64,000 nt of DNA, taken from the NCBI GenBank assembly GCA_964638715.1, contig CAZWZF010000004.1, positions 62,001 to 126,000 of the forward strand, in the 5' to 3' direction. The DNA is from JBAXQQ01 sp037131695. GTDB lineage: Bacteria; Armatimonadota; Hebobacteria; CAIYQO01. The notes beneath the pieces were generated by a model, which saw only the letters and a list, made by a program, of their open reading frames with translations, did no database searches and had not been told where the DNA came from. Shown here in pieces: positions 26,640 to 35,371 of this stretch. The position numbers and the translations under genes are program-made. The first letter of the stretch is position 1, and each line of letters opens with the position of its first letter.

Positions 26640-27716
26640 ATGACAAATACTGGAAAAAACTCAAAAGGAAGCTTACGAATTCTTGTTGTAGATGACGAGG
26701 ATTTCGTAAGAGGACCACTTATTGCTGCATTACAGTTTATTGGATACCAGGCTATCGGAGCAGCAAACGTTGACGAAGCATTAGACCAGTTAGAAAACAA
26801 TACCTTTGATATGCTATTTTGCGATCTTGTTATGCCAGGTGCTAATGGTTTTACTTTGATGGAAGTCGCACGTCGAAAATGGCCTTCAATGGCTATTGTA
26901 GTATTAACAGGACATGGAACCATTGATCTCACGCAACGCGCTATGCGTACCGGCGCTCAGGATTTCGTTATAAAACCGTTTAGTGTTCGAGAGTTGCCTA
27001 TTATTGTAGAACGCAATGTAGAACGCAGAAGATTAGAAACTCAATTGCGTGAAAGACAAACAGAAAACCTGTTATTTCAAACAGTTCAGGCACTAACAGC
27101 AGCAATCGAAGCTAAAGACCCATATACTGCAGGCCACTCATGGAAAGTTTCATACTTATCTATTCAATTTGCAAACACTTTGGAACTTGGGCAAACAGAC
27201 ATTTTTGCTTTACGCTTGGCTGGAATGATGCATGATGTTGGTAAAATCGGCATTCCAGAATCTGTCTTGCGCAAGCCATCACGATTAAATGAGCAGGAAT
27301 GGGAAATCATGAAACAGCATCCAGTAATAGGCGCAGAAATTGTTGGACAAATATCAGATTTAAAATTTGTTGCAAAGATTGTCCGCTCTCACCACGAACG
27401 TTGGGATGGTACCGGCTACCCTGAAGGACTGAAAGAAGAACAGATTCCATTCCTCGCAAGAATATTGAACTTATCAGATGCTTTTGATGCACTTACCGCA
27501 GATCGCGCATATCGAAAAGGTTTATCAGATCAGCAGGCATTAGAAATTATCAAACAACAATCCGGGATACATTTTGACGAAGAAATGGTTACCATCTTTG
27601 AAAATCAAATATTCCCGGGACTTTCTGAGACATGGAGAAATCCAAACGAGTTAACCGCAAAATTATCAAGCACAGTCCTTGAAAGCCTATCTGTACAACA
27701 AAAAGCAAACTCATGA
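26640..27716 (+). CDS. HD-GYP response regulator (c-di-GMP phosphodiesterase type)
   Basis: The N-terminal receiver domain (about 14-130) has V-D-D-E-D, phosphoacceptor Asp in F-C-D-L-V-M-P, L-T-G-H-G and K-P-F. The C-terminal HD-GYP domain (about 150-340) has M-M-H-D-V-G-K-I-G, H-P-V-I-G-A, S-H-H-E-R-W-D-G-T-G-Y-P-E-G and D-A-F-D-A-L, so its metal site is complete. The expected reaction is hydrolysis of cyclic di-GMP. The upstream kinase-like gene probably works with it. Its stop overlaps the next start by 4 bases. Confidence 0.92.
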   Translation: MTNTGKNSKGSLRILVVDDEDFVRGPLIAALQFIGYQAIGAANVDEALDQLENNTFDMLFCDLVMPGANGFTLMEVARRKWPSMAIVVLTGHGTIDLTQRAMRTGAQDFVIKPFSVRELPIIVERNVERRRLETQLRERQTENLLFQTVQALTAAIEAKDPYTAGHSWKVSYLSIQFANTLELGQTDIFALRLAGMMHDVGKIGIPESVLRKPSRLNEQEWEIMKQHPVIGAEIVGQISDLKFVAKIVRSHHERWDGTGYPEGLKEEQIPFLARILNLSDAFDALTADRAYRKGLSDQQALEIIKQQSGIHFDEEMVTIFENQIFPGLSETWRNPNELTAKLSSTVLESLSVQQKANS

Positions 27717-28171
27717 AAATCGGGGTTATATCTGACACTCACAGCAAAATTCCATCTGCAGCTTTCGACTTACTCAAAGATTGCGTTTTAATATTGCATG
27801 CCGGCGATATTGGCAATTTTACTATTATTAACGATTTAAAAGAAATCATTAAAGCCAATGTTGTTGCTGTAAAAGGAAATTGCGATAATTTTTCACTATC
27901 AGAATATCCTAATATTCAATCTTTCACAATTAATGGATTTAAGATTTTCATGACTCATGATTTAGACAGGGTGATTCCACCTGATGATGCTAATATTATT
28001 ATTGCAGGACATACTCACAGACCTTTGTATATTAAAAATGATCTCGGAAATATCATAGTAAATCCCGGTGCTTGCGGTGGTTCACCAAGAGGTGAAATAA
28101 AAAATAATTCAATTGCAATAATTAACCTCGAAAAAGGGAACCTTTTCGCTGAAATTTTGTACTTACCATAA
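27713..28171 (+). CDS. YfcE/MJ0936-family metallophosphoesterase
   Basis: The 152-residue single-domain calcineurin-like phosphatase has D-T-H-S-K, H-A-G-D-I-G, K-G-N-C-D, M-T-H-D and A-G-H-T-H-R followed by N-P-G-A. All metal ligands are present. Relatives act on phosphodiesters in vitro; the cellular substrate is unknown. It overlaps the HD-GYP regulator by 4 bases (ATGA), which suggests co-regulation with nucleotide signalling. Confidence 0.88.
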   Translation: MKIGVISDTHSKIPSAAFDLLKDCVLILHAGDIGNFTIINDLKEIIKANVVAVKGNCDNFSLSEYPNIQSFTINGFKIFMTHDLDRVIPPDDANIIIAGHTHRPLYIKNDLGNIIVNPGACGGSPRGEIKNNSIAIINLEKGNLFAEILYLP

Positions 28172-28192
28172 TAATAAATTATTAAGGTTAAA

Positions 28193-28894
28193 ATGATGTC
28201 AGAAAAATTTAATGAATCCTGTGTAATTAAAGAAATGCCTGCAGAATTGCGTCCCCGCGAAAAAATGCAGCGATTTGGATTGCATATATTAAGTGATGCA
28301 GAATTAATGGCAATTATCCTTCGTACTGGTAATGGAAAACAAAATGCAATTGCCCTTTCTCAAACGATTATTCAAAAATTTACAAATCTTAAAAATATCT
28401 CAAACGCGACAATTGAACAATTAAGTGAAATTAATGGTATAGGATTAGCAAAAGCAACCCAAATAAAAGCGTCATTTGAAATAGGCCGCAGGATGTCTGT
28501 AAATAATGCATTAGAAAAACCACAAATCTTAAATGGTGAAGATGCAGCAAATTTATTAATGGAAACATTCAGATATAAAGGAGAAGAAAACCTTGGTGTT
28601 ATTCTATTAAATGCAAAAAACAAATTTATCAAATATGAAGTGATTCATAAAGGCGCATTAGATTCAACTATGGCAAAAGCACCAGAAATTTTTCGCTCAG
28701 CAATTACAGGACTTGCAAAATCAGTGATTCTATTCCATAATCATCCCAGTGGTGACCCTACCCCCAGTGAAGCTGATATTGAAACAACTTTTCAATTAAT
28801 TCATGCAGGTTCTATAATCGGAATAAATGTACTTGACCATATAATCATTGGTGATGGTACGTTTGTTAGTTTAAAAAACAAAGGTTATATATGA
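28193..28894 (+). CDS. radC: RadC/YeeS-type JAB1/MPN domain protein
   Basis: The 233-residue product has an N-terminal helix-hairpin-helix part (about 20-95) with I-N-G-I-G-L-A-K-A. The C-terminal RadC JAMM domain carries H-N-H-P-S-G-D-P-T-P-S-E-A-D near residues 183-196, a complete metalloprotease-like zinc site. A repair role is traditional but unproven. It overlaps the next gene by 4 bases. Two ATGs lie side by side at 28193 and 28196. Confidence 0.92.
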   Translation: MMSEKFNESCVIKEMPAELRPREKMQRFGLHILSDAELMAIILRTGNGKQNAIALSQTIIQKFTNLKNISNATIEQLSEINGIGLAKATQIKASFEIGRRMSVNNALEKPQILNGEDAANLLMETFRYKGEENLGVILLNAKNKFIKYEVIHKGALDSTMAKAPEIFRSAITGLAKSVILFHNHPSGDPTPSEADIETTFQLIHAGSIIGINVLDHIIIGDGTFVSLKNKGYI

Positions 28895-29511
28895 AACAAG
28901 GTGAAATAAAAAAAATAGGCCGAAAAAGAAAGCGTACAATATTTCTATGGCTGTTTTTTTTATCTTTATTGATTTGTTATCCTCTTGTTTTAGGATTCAT
29001 TATTTATCAAACAGGATTACGTGATGAATGTAGTCAATCAGATGTAATCATAGTTTTAGGAGCTGCACATTATAATGGTAAGCCTTCAGATGTATTTAAA
29101 GGACGATTAGAGCATGCTGTTGCATTATATAAAGCTGGATTTGCACCATATATTTTATTTACCGGTGGAAAGAAACGCGGAGATATAGATACTGAAGCAG
29201 AAACAGCTAAAAAATATGCCATTGAAAATGGCATACCAGACCAAAATATACTTACTGAAAATACAGGTTTAACAACTGTACAAAGTATGCAAAATGCACT
29301 TGATATAATGCATACTAATCAGATGTCAACAGCCATTGTGGTTTCTGACCCATTTCACATGTATAGATTAAAACGAATTTCAAAAGATATTGGCATGAAT
29401 ACATTACTTAGTCCAACTGCATTCAGCAGGATTGTAAGCTTCGAGTTGAATCTAAAGTATATCATAAGAGAAATCATTGTATATTCGATTTATAGATTAA
29501 CCGGGATATAA
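28891..29511 (+). CDS. DUF218 (YdcF/SanA-like) membrane-anchored protein
   Basis: The 206-residue product has a Lys/Arg-rich start, one membrane helix (about 16-40) and a DUF218 domain. The domain blocks are V-I-I-V-L-G-A-A, L-F-T-G-G-K, E-A-E-T-A-K-K-Y and V-V-S-D-P-F-H-M-Y-R. In E. coli SanA and ElyC affect envelope integrity and lipid-carrier metabolism. It overlaps radC by 4 bases and is followed after one base by the degenerate sulfatase-like gene. A second DUF218 gene lies at 52093. Confidence 0.85.
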   Translation: MKQGEIKKIGRKRKRTIFLWLFFLSLLICYPLVLGFIIYQTGLRDECSQSDVIIVLGAAHYNGKPSDVFKGRLEHAVALYKAGFAPYILFTGGKKRGDIDTEAETAKKYAIENGIPDQNILTENTGLTTVQSMQNALDIMHTNQMSTAIVVSDPFHMYRLKRISKDIGMNTLLSPTAFSRIVSFELNLKYIIREIIVYSIYRLTGI

Positions 29512-29512
29512 T

Positions 29513-30715
29513 ATGAACATCATTGTAATATCTTTTGATAGTTTAAGATATGATTCTTTAGGATTCGGTGGTAATCAACAGGTATTTACACCTAACATTG
29601 ATCGATTAGCTTTTGAAAGTTGGAGCTATAGCAATAATTATACTTCAGCGAATGAATCTGCAATCACGAGATATGATATTTTTAATAATACAATTGGAAG
29701 TATGCATATAGACAAACCATCAAAACCATTATTTAATGTTATTGAAAATTACCATAAGCATCTAATATTTGATAATCCTAAATTAACAAATTATTCACAT
29801 GATTTTATTGATAAATTTGATAGTTGGATGTCGGTAAGAGGATGTTATTATGATAAATTTTGGTGTTATGATGATATTGAATTGCCTGAAAATTGGGAAT
29901 ATTCTAATACTTTTAATAATATTACCAATCCCGACAATAACAATCTTTTTAAATTAGATAATAATTTAAAATCTTATTCACATTCTAATCGATTACGCGA
30001 AAAAGAAGAAGATTGGGCAACAGCACGTTTATTTTTATTATCAGGTCAATTCTTGAAAGATAACGCCAATAGAGATAACATGTTTTTATGGATTGAATGT
30101 GCCGGGATGAGCGATTTATGGGAAGCACCAGCAGAAATACATAAATTATACCAGCAAATTGGTTCCAATGGTAAAATAGATCCAAGAATTTTCTTAATTC
30201 AAAATAATTTGATTAAGAACCAATCATCAAATATAATAGATGCTTTAGTTGCAGCATACTATGCACGAATTACATTTATTGATAGATGGATCGGTATTCT
30301 ATTAAAAACAATCACATCTATTGGAATTGATGAAAATACAGCTATTGTCGTTACATCAATGTCGGGACATAAATTCCCATTTGATAATTTAGATTCATTT
30401 AATCTTTTAGAAAACACCTGTCATGTACCACTCATTGTAAAAATACCACATGCATCACATCAAAAAGACATTACCCCAACATCATCTACCGGAATATATC
30501 ATATCATCGCTTCAATAAACAATGATCAATCCTATTCAACTTCAATTGCTTATCAAAATCAGAAAGGTATAATTATCTGTGCAGCATCATCTGACAATCC
30601 TGATGATTTTGCAGTGACTGATGGAATTGATTTTACTCATTTTAATGATATTGATTTAAGCTTAAATAATAAAATATCTGAATATGCTTTAAAGTTAATA
30701 AATAACAGGAAATAA
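29513..30715 (+). CDS. degenerate sulfatase-fold protein
   Basis: The 400-residue product resembles the alkaline phosphatase/sulfatase superfamily. It has I-S-F-D-S-L-R-Y-D (about 6-14), T-P-N-I-D-R-L-A (26-33), N-N-Y at 41-43 and the late V-P-L-I-V-K-I-P block. At the nucleophile site the C-x-P-x-R motif is replaced by S-A-I-T-R (49-53), with Ser in place and Pro lost. The D-H metal pair that normally follows the T-x-x near residue 283 reads M-S. The first metal Asp (D9) remains. It is therefore probably inactive as a sulfatase, or has another role. It follows the DUF218 gene by one base. Confidence 0.6.
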   Translation: MNIIVISFDSLRYDSLGFGGNQQVFTPNIDRLAFESWSYSNNYTSANESAITRYDIFNNTIGSMHIDKPSKPLFNVIENYHKHLIFDNPKLTNYSHDFIDKFDSWMSVRGCYYDKFWCYDDIELPENWEYSNTFNNITNPDNNNLFKLDNNLKSYSHSNRLREKEEDWATARLFLLSGQFLKDNANRDNMFLWIECAGMSDLWEAPAEIHKLYQQIGSNGKIDPRIFLIQNNLIKNQSSNIIDALVAAYYARITFIDRWIGILLKTITSIGIDENTAIVVTSMSGHKFPFDNLDSFNLLENTCHVPLIVKIPHASHQKDITPTSSTGIYHIIASINNDQSYSTSIAYQNQKGIIICAASSDNPDDFAVTDGIDFTHFNDIDLSLNNKISEYALKLINNRK

Positions 30716-30737
30716 CTCTTGAAAAAAAGCTCGTGAA

Positions 30738-31208
30738 ATGTTAAAGTATGTTGACATTAATCGGCAAAAAATCATGAACAAAATCACCATAAAAGAAATT
30801 CACCATAAGTTAGTTCGCGGCGAATGTGCAAACTTTAAACCGGGGAAAGTATTGCATTGCCTGGGTACTAAACAATGCAATATCCTTGAAGATGGCGAAT
30901 GTAAATATTTTGATACCTATGTTCTCCCACTATTAGATTATCCAGAATTTGAAGCAAAATATAAAAATGAAGTAAAACTGCAAAAACCAAAAATAGAAAA
31001 ACCTTTGAAGAAAAGCAGCCAACTTAACCTGACGGGTGACCAATCGGTAATTAAGCCGAAAAAATCACCTGTTAAAGTGCCAAAATTAATTGATTTGTCT
31101 AAAATACCACCAGCAACTGCGCCACGTCCCAAGGTTTCTAATGATGAATCTCAAGACGCGCCACAGTTGATATTAGAGTTGTTTGAACCACCAGCTAAAA
31201 GACATTAA
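30738..31208 (+). CDS. Cys-containing protein of unknown function
   Basis: The 156-residue product has four Cys in a compact stretch (G-E-C, H-C-L-G, Q-C-N-I, G-E-C-K-Y-F, about residues 29-56) followed by Y-V-L-P-L-L-D-Y-P-E-F. It could bind a metal or an iron-sulfur cluster. The C-terminal half is a Lys/Pro-rich, probably disordered tail. The start is uncertain: ATG at 30738 or 30774, neither with a clear ribosome site. It ends 4 bases inside the convergent HIT gene. I do not recognise the family. Confidence 0.6.
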   Translation: MLKYVDINRQKIMNKITIKEIHHKLVRGECANFKPGKVLHCLGTKQCNILEDGECKYFDTYVLPLLDYPEFEAKYKNEVKLQKPKIEKPLKKSSQLNLTGDQSVIKPKKSPVKVPKLIDLSKIPPATAPRPKVSNDESQDAPQLILELFEPPAKRH

Positions 31209-31549
31209 CCTGGCGGCCAACCTAATTCTCGTCCACCTAATAGATGGAAATGCAGGTGATTAATAGTTTGTCCAGCATCTGGACCGGTATTTATCACTAA
31301 TCTGTATCCAGACTCTGAAATACCTTCCTGCTTTGCTAACTTTTTAGCAATTTCAAAGATTCTTCCCAATGTATCCGAATCAATCTCATTAAGCATATTC
31401 ATCGAAGGAATATGCTTTTTGGGCATAATCAAAAGATGTATTGGGGCAGAAGGGTTGATATCTCGGAATGCAACAAACATATCATCATTATAGACAAGTT
31501 CTGTTTGTGTTTCCAGGTCAGCTATTTTACAAAAAATACAATCGCCCAT
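31205..31549 (-). CDS. HIT-family (HINT-type) nucleotide hydrolase
   Basis: The 114-residue product has the N-terminal C-I-F-C-K-I, the P-K-K-H-I-P segment and the active-site triad H-L-H-F-H-L-L-G-G-R near residues 97-106. HINT proteins hydrolyse AMP-linked phosphoramidates or aminoacyl adenylates. It is transcribed with tatD upstream (49-base gap) and converges on the Cys-containing gene with a 4-base overlap. Confidence 0.93.
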   Translation of the reverse strand: MGDCIFCKIADLETQTELVYNDDMFVAFRDINPSAPIHLLIMPKKHIPSMNMLNEIDSDTLGRIFEIAKKLAKQEGISESGYRLVINTGPDAGQTINHLHFHLLGGRELGWPPG

Positions 31550-31598
31550 AACAGCTACCTCCTATTACTTGATGTAAATATTCTACCCATAAAACAGA

Positions 31599-32372
31599 TT
31601 AAATATCTCTAATCTTAGGAAAAGCAAATGAAATATTTTGCTCAGTTATAATATTCAGAGTTTCAAAATCCACACCTTTAATTTCTGCAATTTTCTCTGC
31701 TGTATATTTCAGGTAAGCCGGTTCGTTTTCCTTACCCCGAAATGGAACAGGCGAAATGTATGGACAATCAGTTTCTAATAATATCTTGTCAATTGAAATT
31801 GCCCGAACAATATCGCGAATATTTTCTGATTTTTTAAATGTTACCCAGCCAGCAATACCAATATAAAAATTAGATGAAATTTCTATTGCTTGTTCAGGTG
31901 TAGTAGTACAACAATGCCAGTGTCCTCCTGTTTCCCATCCAGATAGATTATTCATTATTTCAAAAGCGTCATCGGTAGCTTCTCTTTCGTGAATTACTAA
32001 TGGTAATTCTGCATCTTGTGCTAATTTAATTAAATCTGCAAACACTTTTTTTTGAATATAACGTGGCGAGTTGTCATAATGGAAATCAAGTCCAGTTTCA
32101 CCTACTGCTACTACAAAATTATCTTTTACCATTTGCACCAGTTTATGCATTTGTGAGTCGGTAAAATCCTTGCTATCATGCGGGTGAACACCTACTGCAG
32201 CACGCAAAATATCAGGATATTCATGTGCGAGTTTAATCGCAGTTTCACTCGAATCAATATCATATCCTACCACGATAGCTTTATTAACACCTGCAACTTG
32301 CATACGGTTGATATAATCGCTAACATGCGGAAGCATACGCGGGTCATTTAAATGTGTATGAGCATCAATCAT
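31599..32372 (-). CDS. tatD: TatD-family metal-dependent hydrolase
   Basis: The 257-residue TIM-barrel protein opens with I-D-A-H-T-H-L, with V-G-E-T-G-L-D-F-H near 92-100, V-I-H-E-R near 126, H-W-H near 152 and E-T-D-C-P near 200-204. These are the metal and active-site residues of the family. TatD proteins act as 3'-5' exonucleases or D-aminoacyl-tRNA deacylases. It lies 67 bases after the FGGY kinase on the same strand, so it could be at the tail of the sugar operon. Confidence 0.9.
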   Translation of the reverse strand: MIDAHTHLNDPRMLPHVSDYINRMQVAGVNKAIVVGYDIDSSETAIKLAHEYPDILRAAVGVHPHDSKDFTDSQMHKLVQMVKDNFVVAVGETGLDFHYDNSPRYIQKKVFADLIKLAQDAELPLVIHEREATDDAFEIMNNLSGWETGGHWHCCTTTPEQAIEISSNFYIGIAGWVTFKKSENIRDIVRAISIDKILLETDCPYISPVPFRGKENEPAYLKYTAEKIAEIKGVDFETLNIITEQNISFAFPKIRDI

Positions 32373-32439
32373 TATTTTAATAAACCTTAAATTGTTACTT
32401 CAACAACCATATTTTTCAAATGTAGACATTGATATTTCC

Positions 32440-33960
32440 TCAATTGTTCTTTTTTATACTGTAATAAGGTTTTAAATATTTTCTAATTGCAGTGAAAGTG
32501 TCGTTATAATATTGCAATTTATGTTGATATTGCTCATATTTATAATCAACTGGTTCAAAAACAGAACTATATTTAACGAATTGGTTGACAGCTTCATCTG
32601 GATTATTAAAATGACCTGTTGCAATACCAGCTAACATTGCTGCCCCTAAAACACCAGCTTCAGTTATTACAGGCTTTACAAATGGTATTCCAAATATGTC
32701 AGCTTTAATCTGCAGCCATTCATTTGATTTTGCTCCTCCACCAGTTGCAACACATTCAGTAATTTTATGACCCATCTTAGCTAAGGAAGCTAATAATTCA
32801 GCAAAATAAAATGTTTCACACTCCATGATAGCTTTAAGAATTTCACCACGAGTTGATTGTGGTGTTAATCCAATAATAGTACCGCTTGCATCACTAATAT
32901 AATTTGGCGGACCACTCATTTCAAAATATGGAAATACCAATAATTTTCCAATTTCATCCGGCATTTCCTTGGCAAGAAAATCATAAATATCAACATCAGT
33001 AGATATGACCTTTTTATCTGACGATGCAAAAGTATCTCGAAACCATCGCAATAACATACCACCTTGATTATATAAGAATGAAACATATAATCCTGGTAAA
33101 ACATGGTGTTCAACATTTAAACCACTTTCAAGCATTATCTTATTATCAGGAATTTTATTATAAGTTGGCGTTATACATTCATAAGTTCCAATACAACATA
33201 CAGCATTTCCAGGTTTTGTAATACCGGCTCCAAGTGAATTGCAACACTGGTCATGACCACCCACAACAACTTTAATACCATGAGGTAAATTAAGATAATC
33301 AGCCATTGCATTACTTATAATACCAGCAAGTGCACCGCCAGCAAGTGGAACTGGCAATTTATCACGCGAGATACCGCTAATATTCAATAATTTTTCAGAC
33401 CAATCTTCAATATGTATGTCAAATAATAAAGTTCTGTTTGCATGTGAAAAAGAAGTCACTGGATCACATCCCAACATAAACATCACTAAATCACCCCAAA
33501 GTAAGAACTTATATGTTTTATCATAAAGTTCTGGCTGATTGTCACGAATCCATAATATTTTTGGAAGCGTGTAATTTGTACCAATAATATTAGGATTTAT
33601 GCCATACCATTCTTTTTGACTTATTTTAGTTAATAATTCAGGTATATATTCTTCCCCGCGCGGGTCTGACATCAGAATGCTATTTGCTAATATGTTTCTG
33701 TTGGCTGATACTGGCACCATCGCCTCACCCATGGTACTTACACATAACGATTCTATTGGGTCTGCAAGGCTCTTAGAGGCGACATGTTTAATAACTGACC
33801 ATATTGCAGCCATTACTTCTTCTGAATCTAATTCAACCAAATCTTGTTGAGGGTGAACAGTTCTATACTCGCGATAAGATGACGCTATACAGTTTCCTGT
33901 TAGGCTGAATGCTGCCGCTTTACACCCTGTTGTACCGACATCTATTCCTAATAAACTCAT
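32440..33960 (-). CDS. FGGY-family carbohydrate kinase
   Basis: The 506-residue product has the two actin-like domains of FGGY kinases. It opens with G-I-D-V-G-T-T-G-C-K-A-A (phosphate 1 loop). G-G-H-D-Q-C-C-N-S-L-G-A (near 240) is the catalytic region with Asp, and C-V-A-T-G-G-G-A-K-S (near 407) is the adenosine motif. It looks closest to xylulokinase/L-fuculokinase-like members, but the substrate cannot be read directly. It overlaps the isomerase gene by 4 bases (ATGA), which ties it to that enzyme's product. Confidence 0.88.
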   Translation of the reverse strand: MSLLGIDVGTTGCKAAAFSLTGNCIASSYREYRTVHPQQDLVELDSEEVMAAIWSVIKHVASKSLADPIESLCVSTMGEAMVPVSANRNILANSILMSDPRGEEYIPELLTKISQKEWYGINPNIIGTNYTLPKILWIRDNQPELYDKTYKFLLWGDLVMFMLGCDPVTSFSHANRTLLFDIHIEDWSEKLLNISGISRDKLPVPLAGGALAGIISNAMADYLNLPHGIKVVVGGHDQCCNSLGAGITKPGNAVCCIGTYECITPTYNKIPDNKIMLESGLNVEHHVLPGLYVSFLYNQGGMLLRWFRDTFASSDKKVISTDVDIYDFLAKEMPDEIGKLLVFPYFEMSGPPNYISDASGTIIGLTPQSTRGEILKAIMECETFYFAELLASLAKMGHKITECVATGGGAKSNEWLQIKADIFGIPFVKPVITEAGVLGAAMLAGIATGHFNNPDEAVNQFVKYSSVFEPVDYKYEQYQHKLQYYNDTFTAIRKYLKPYYSIKKNN

Positions 33961-35360
33961 ACTATTGTCACAGTGTAATTCAAGTAACGAGTAAATGCTT
34001 CATATAATGCATCCATATACAGTCCGAAAGTTAATGTTAAATGATGACAATGTCCTAAATAACCAAGTGTTTGCAAGGTATCCTGCATATCTTCAATTTT
34101 CAACACACCTGCGCAACCAAAGAAATTTTCTGGAATAGGGTCATCAGTAATTTCGCCTTCGCTTAAGTAAAAGTTAAGCTGTCCTTTATCTGTCAGCATT
34201 CCAGCAACAGTAACAAGCGATGGTTTCATACGTCCAGTATTACATCCGTATGAACACCCGGTACCGACTGAATTCGCCAGAATTGCATGGTCTGTCACTT
34301 GTCCCGGTCCAATCATCATTTGTTGTGGGACCGGACCGCAATGAAATACAATACATTTATTTTCATTATCACCATAATTATTATTCCAATCCAGGCATGT
34401 TGATGGTGACAAAGATGCCTGGCTGAGCGCATACATAGCTACCGCACTGGCAATATCAGTTTCACATGCTGCTATAACTCCGCGATCATTTAATTCACTT
34501 AATAATACACATGGTGAAACTTTCAATTGCTCCTGCAGTTCAATCCAGCAGCGAATTGCTATCGCATCTAATTGTAATTCATCAATAATGTTATCAATTG
34601 CAACGCCTAATTTAGCCAGATTAATTACTGCTTCATCTGGAATGCCATTCCAACATGTATATCCGCGTAATCTATTTATTTTTGCAATCACATCAGTTGC
34701 TGCTGAATCGAGTTTATTAACTCGTCCTATAACATCTGCCATATCTACAGTTTCAACAGTAATACCGTGCTGCTGCAATGCCAACTCATCAACCCGAACT
34801 GTTTTAAAAGGTGTTGTTCTGGCACCTATACAACCAACAGTCATTCGTTTCATACTGTTAACTACCCGACAAATCGCCGCGAACTTTTGAAGGTTTTCTT
34901 TAAATTGATTACTTTTGGGATTGACTACATGCGGTTTCATTGCGGTAAATGGTACGCCGTATTGTGTAAAAACATCCATAATTGAGAACTTCCCACAGAA
35001 CGCATCACGCCGTAACTCTGGTGCCATTTTATCTAACTCATCTGGATATGCCTGAATTAAAATCGGTACCCCGCAGTCACGTAAAGCTGATATTGCGCCA
35101 GTTTCATCTCCAAAGTTAGGTAAACAAATTATAACACCGTCATATTTACCACGATTATCTTGCAATAACTTGGCATATATTTCTCCCTCGCGTGGTGTTT
35201 CTACTGCGCCATATCTTGTTAAAGACTCCTCTAACATCAGGCATCCATAACCTGAAGATTCTAATACTTCAGCAATATCAATGCGTGCCTGCGCAATAAG
35301 GGAAGCAGGGAAGAAACCCCTATTTCCAAAAAATACCGCAAAAGTTGTTTTCTTTTTCAT
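33957..35360 (-). CDS. L-fucose/L-arabinose isomerase-like protein
   Basis: The 467-residue product resembles the fucose isomerase fold. It has the N-terminal F-G-N-R-G-F-F-P-A-S, a Rossmann-like first domain with I-I-C-L-P-N-F-G-D-E, and a C-terminal part with C-E-T-D-I, D-W-N-N-N-Y and H-C-G-P-V-P. These match the E, D and H metal ligands used by aldose-ketose isomerases of this group. The ATG at 35360 has AAAGGTG 6 bases upstream and is preferred over the start at 35384, which overlaps the aldolase gene. It is coupled to the kinase downstream. Confidence 0.82.
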   Translation of the reverse strand: MKKKTTFAVFFGNRGFFPASLIAQARIDIAEVLESSGYGCLMLEESLTRYGAVETPREGEIYAKLLQDNRGKYDGVIICLPNFGDETGAISALRDCGVPILIQAYPDELDKMAPELRRDAFCGKFSIMDVFTQYGVPFTAMKPHVVNPKSNQFKENLQKFAAICRVVNSMKRMTVGCIGARTTPFKTVRVDELALQQHGITVETVDMADVIGRVNKLDSAATDVIAKINRLRGYTCWNGIPDEAVINLAKLGVAIDNIIDELQLDAIAIRCWIELQEQLKVSPCVLLSELNDRGVIAACETDIASAVAMYALSQASLSPSTCLDWNNNYGDNENKCIVFHCGPVPQQMMIGPGQVTDHAILANSVGTGCSYGCNTGRMKPSLVTVAGMLTDKGQLNFYLSEGEITDDPIPENFFGCAGVLKIEDMQDTLQTLGYLGHCHHLTLTFGLYMDALYEAFTRYLNYTVTIV

Positions 35361-35371
35361 TTTTATCACCT

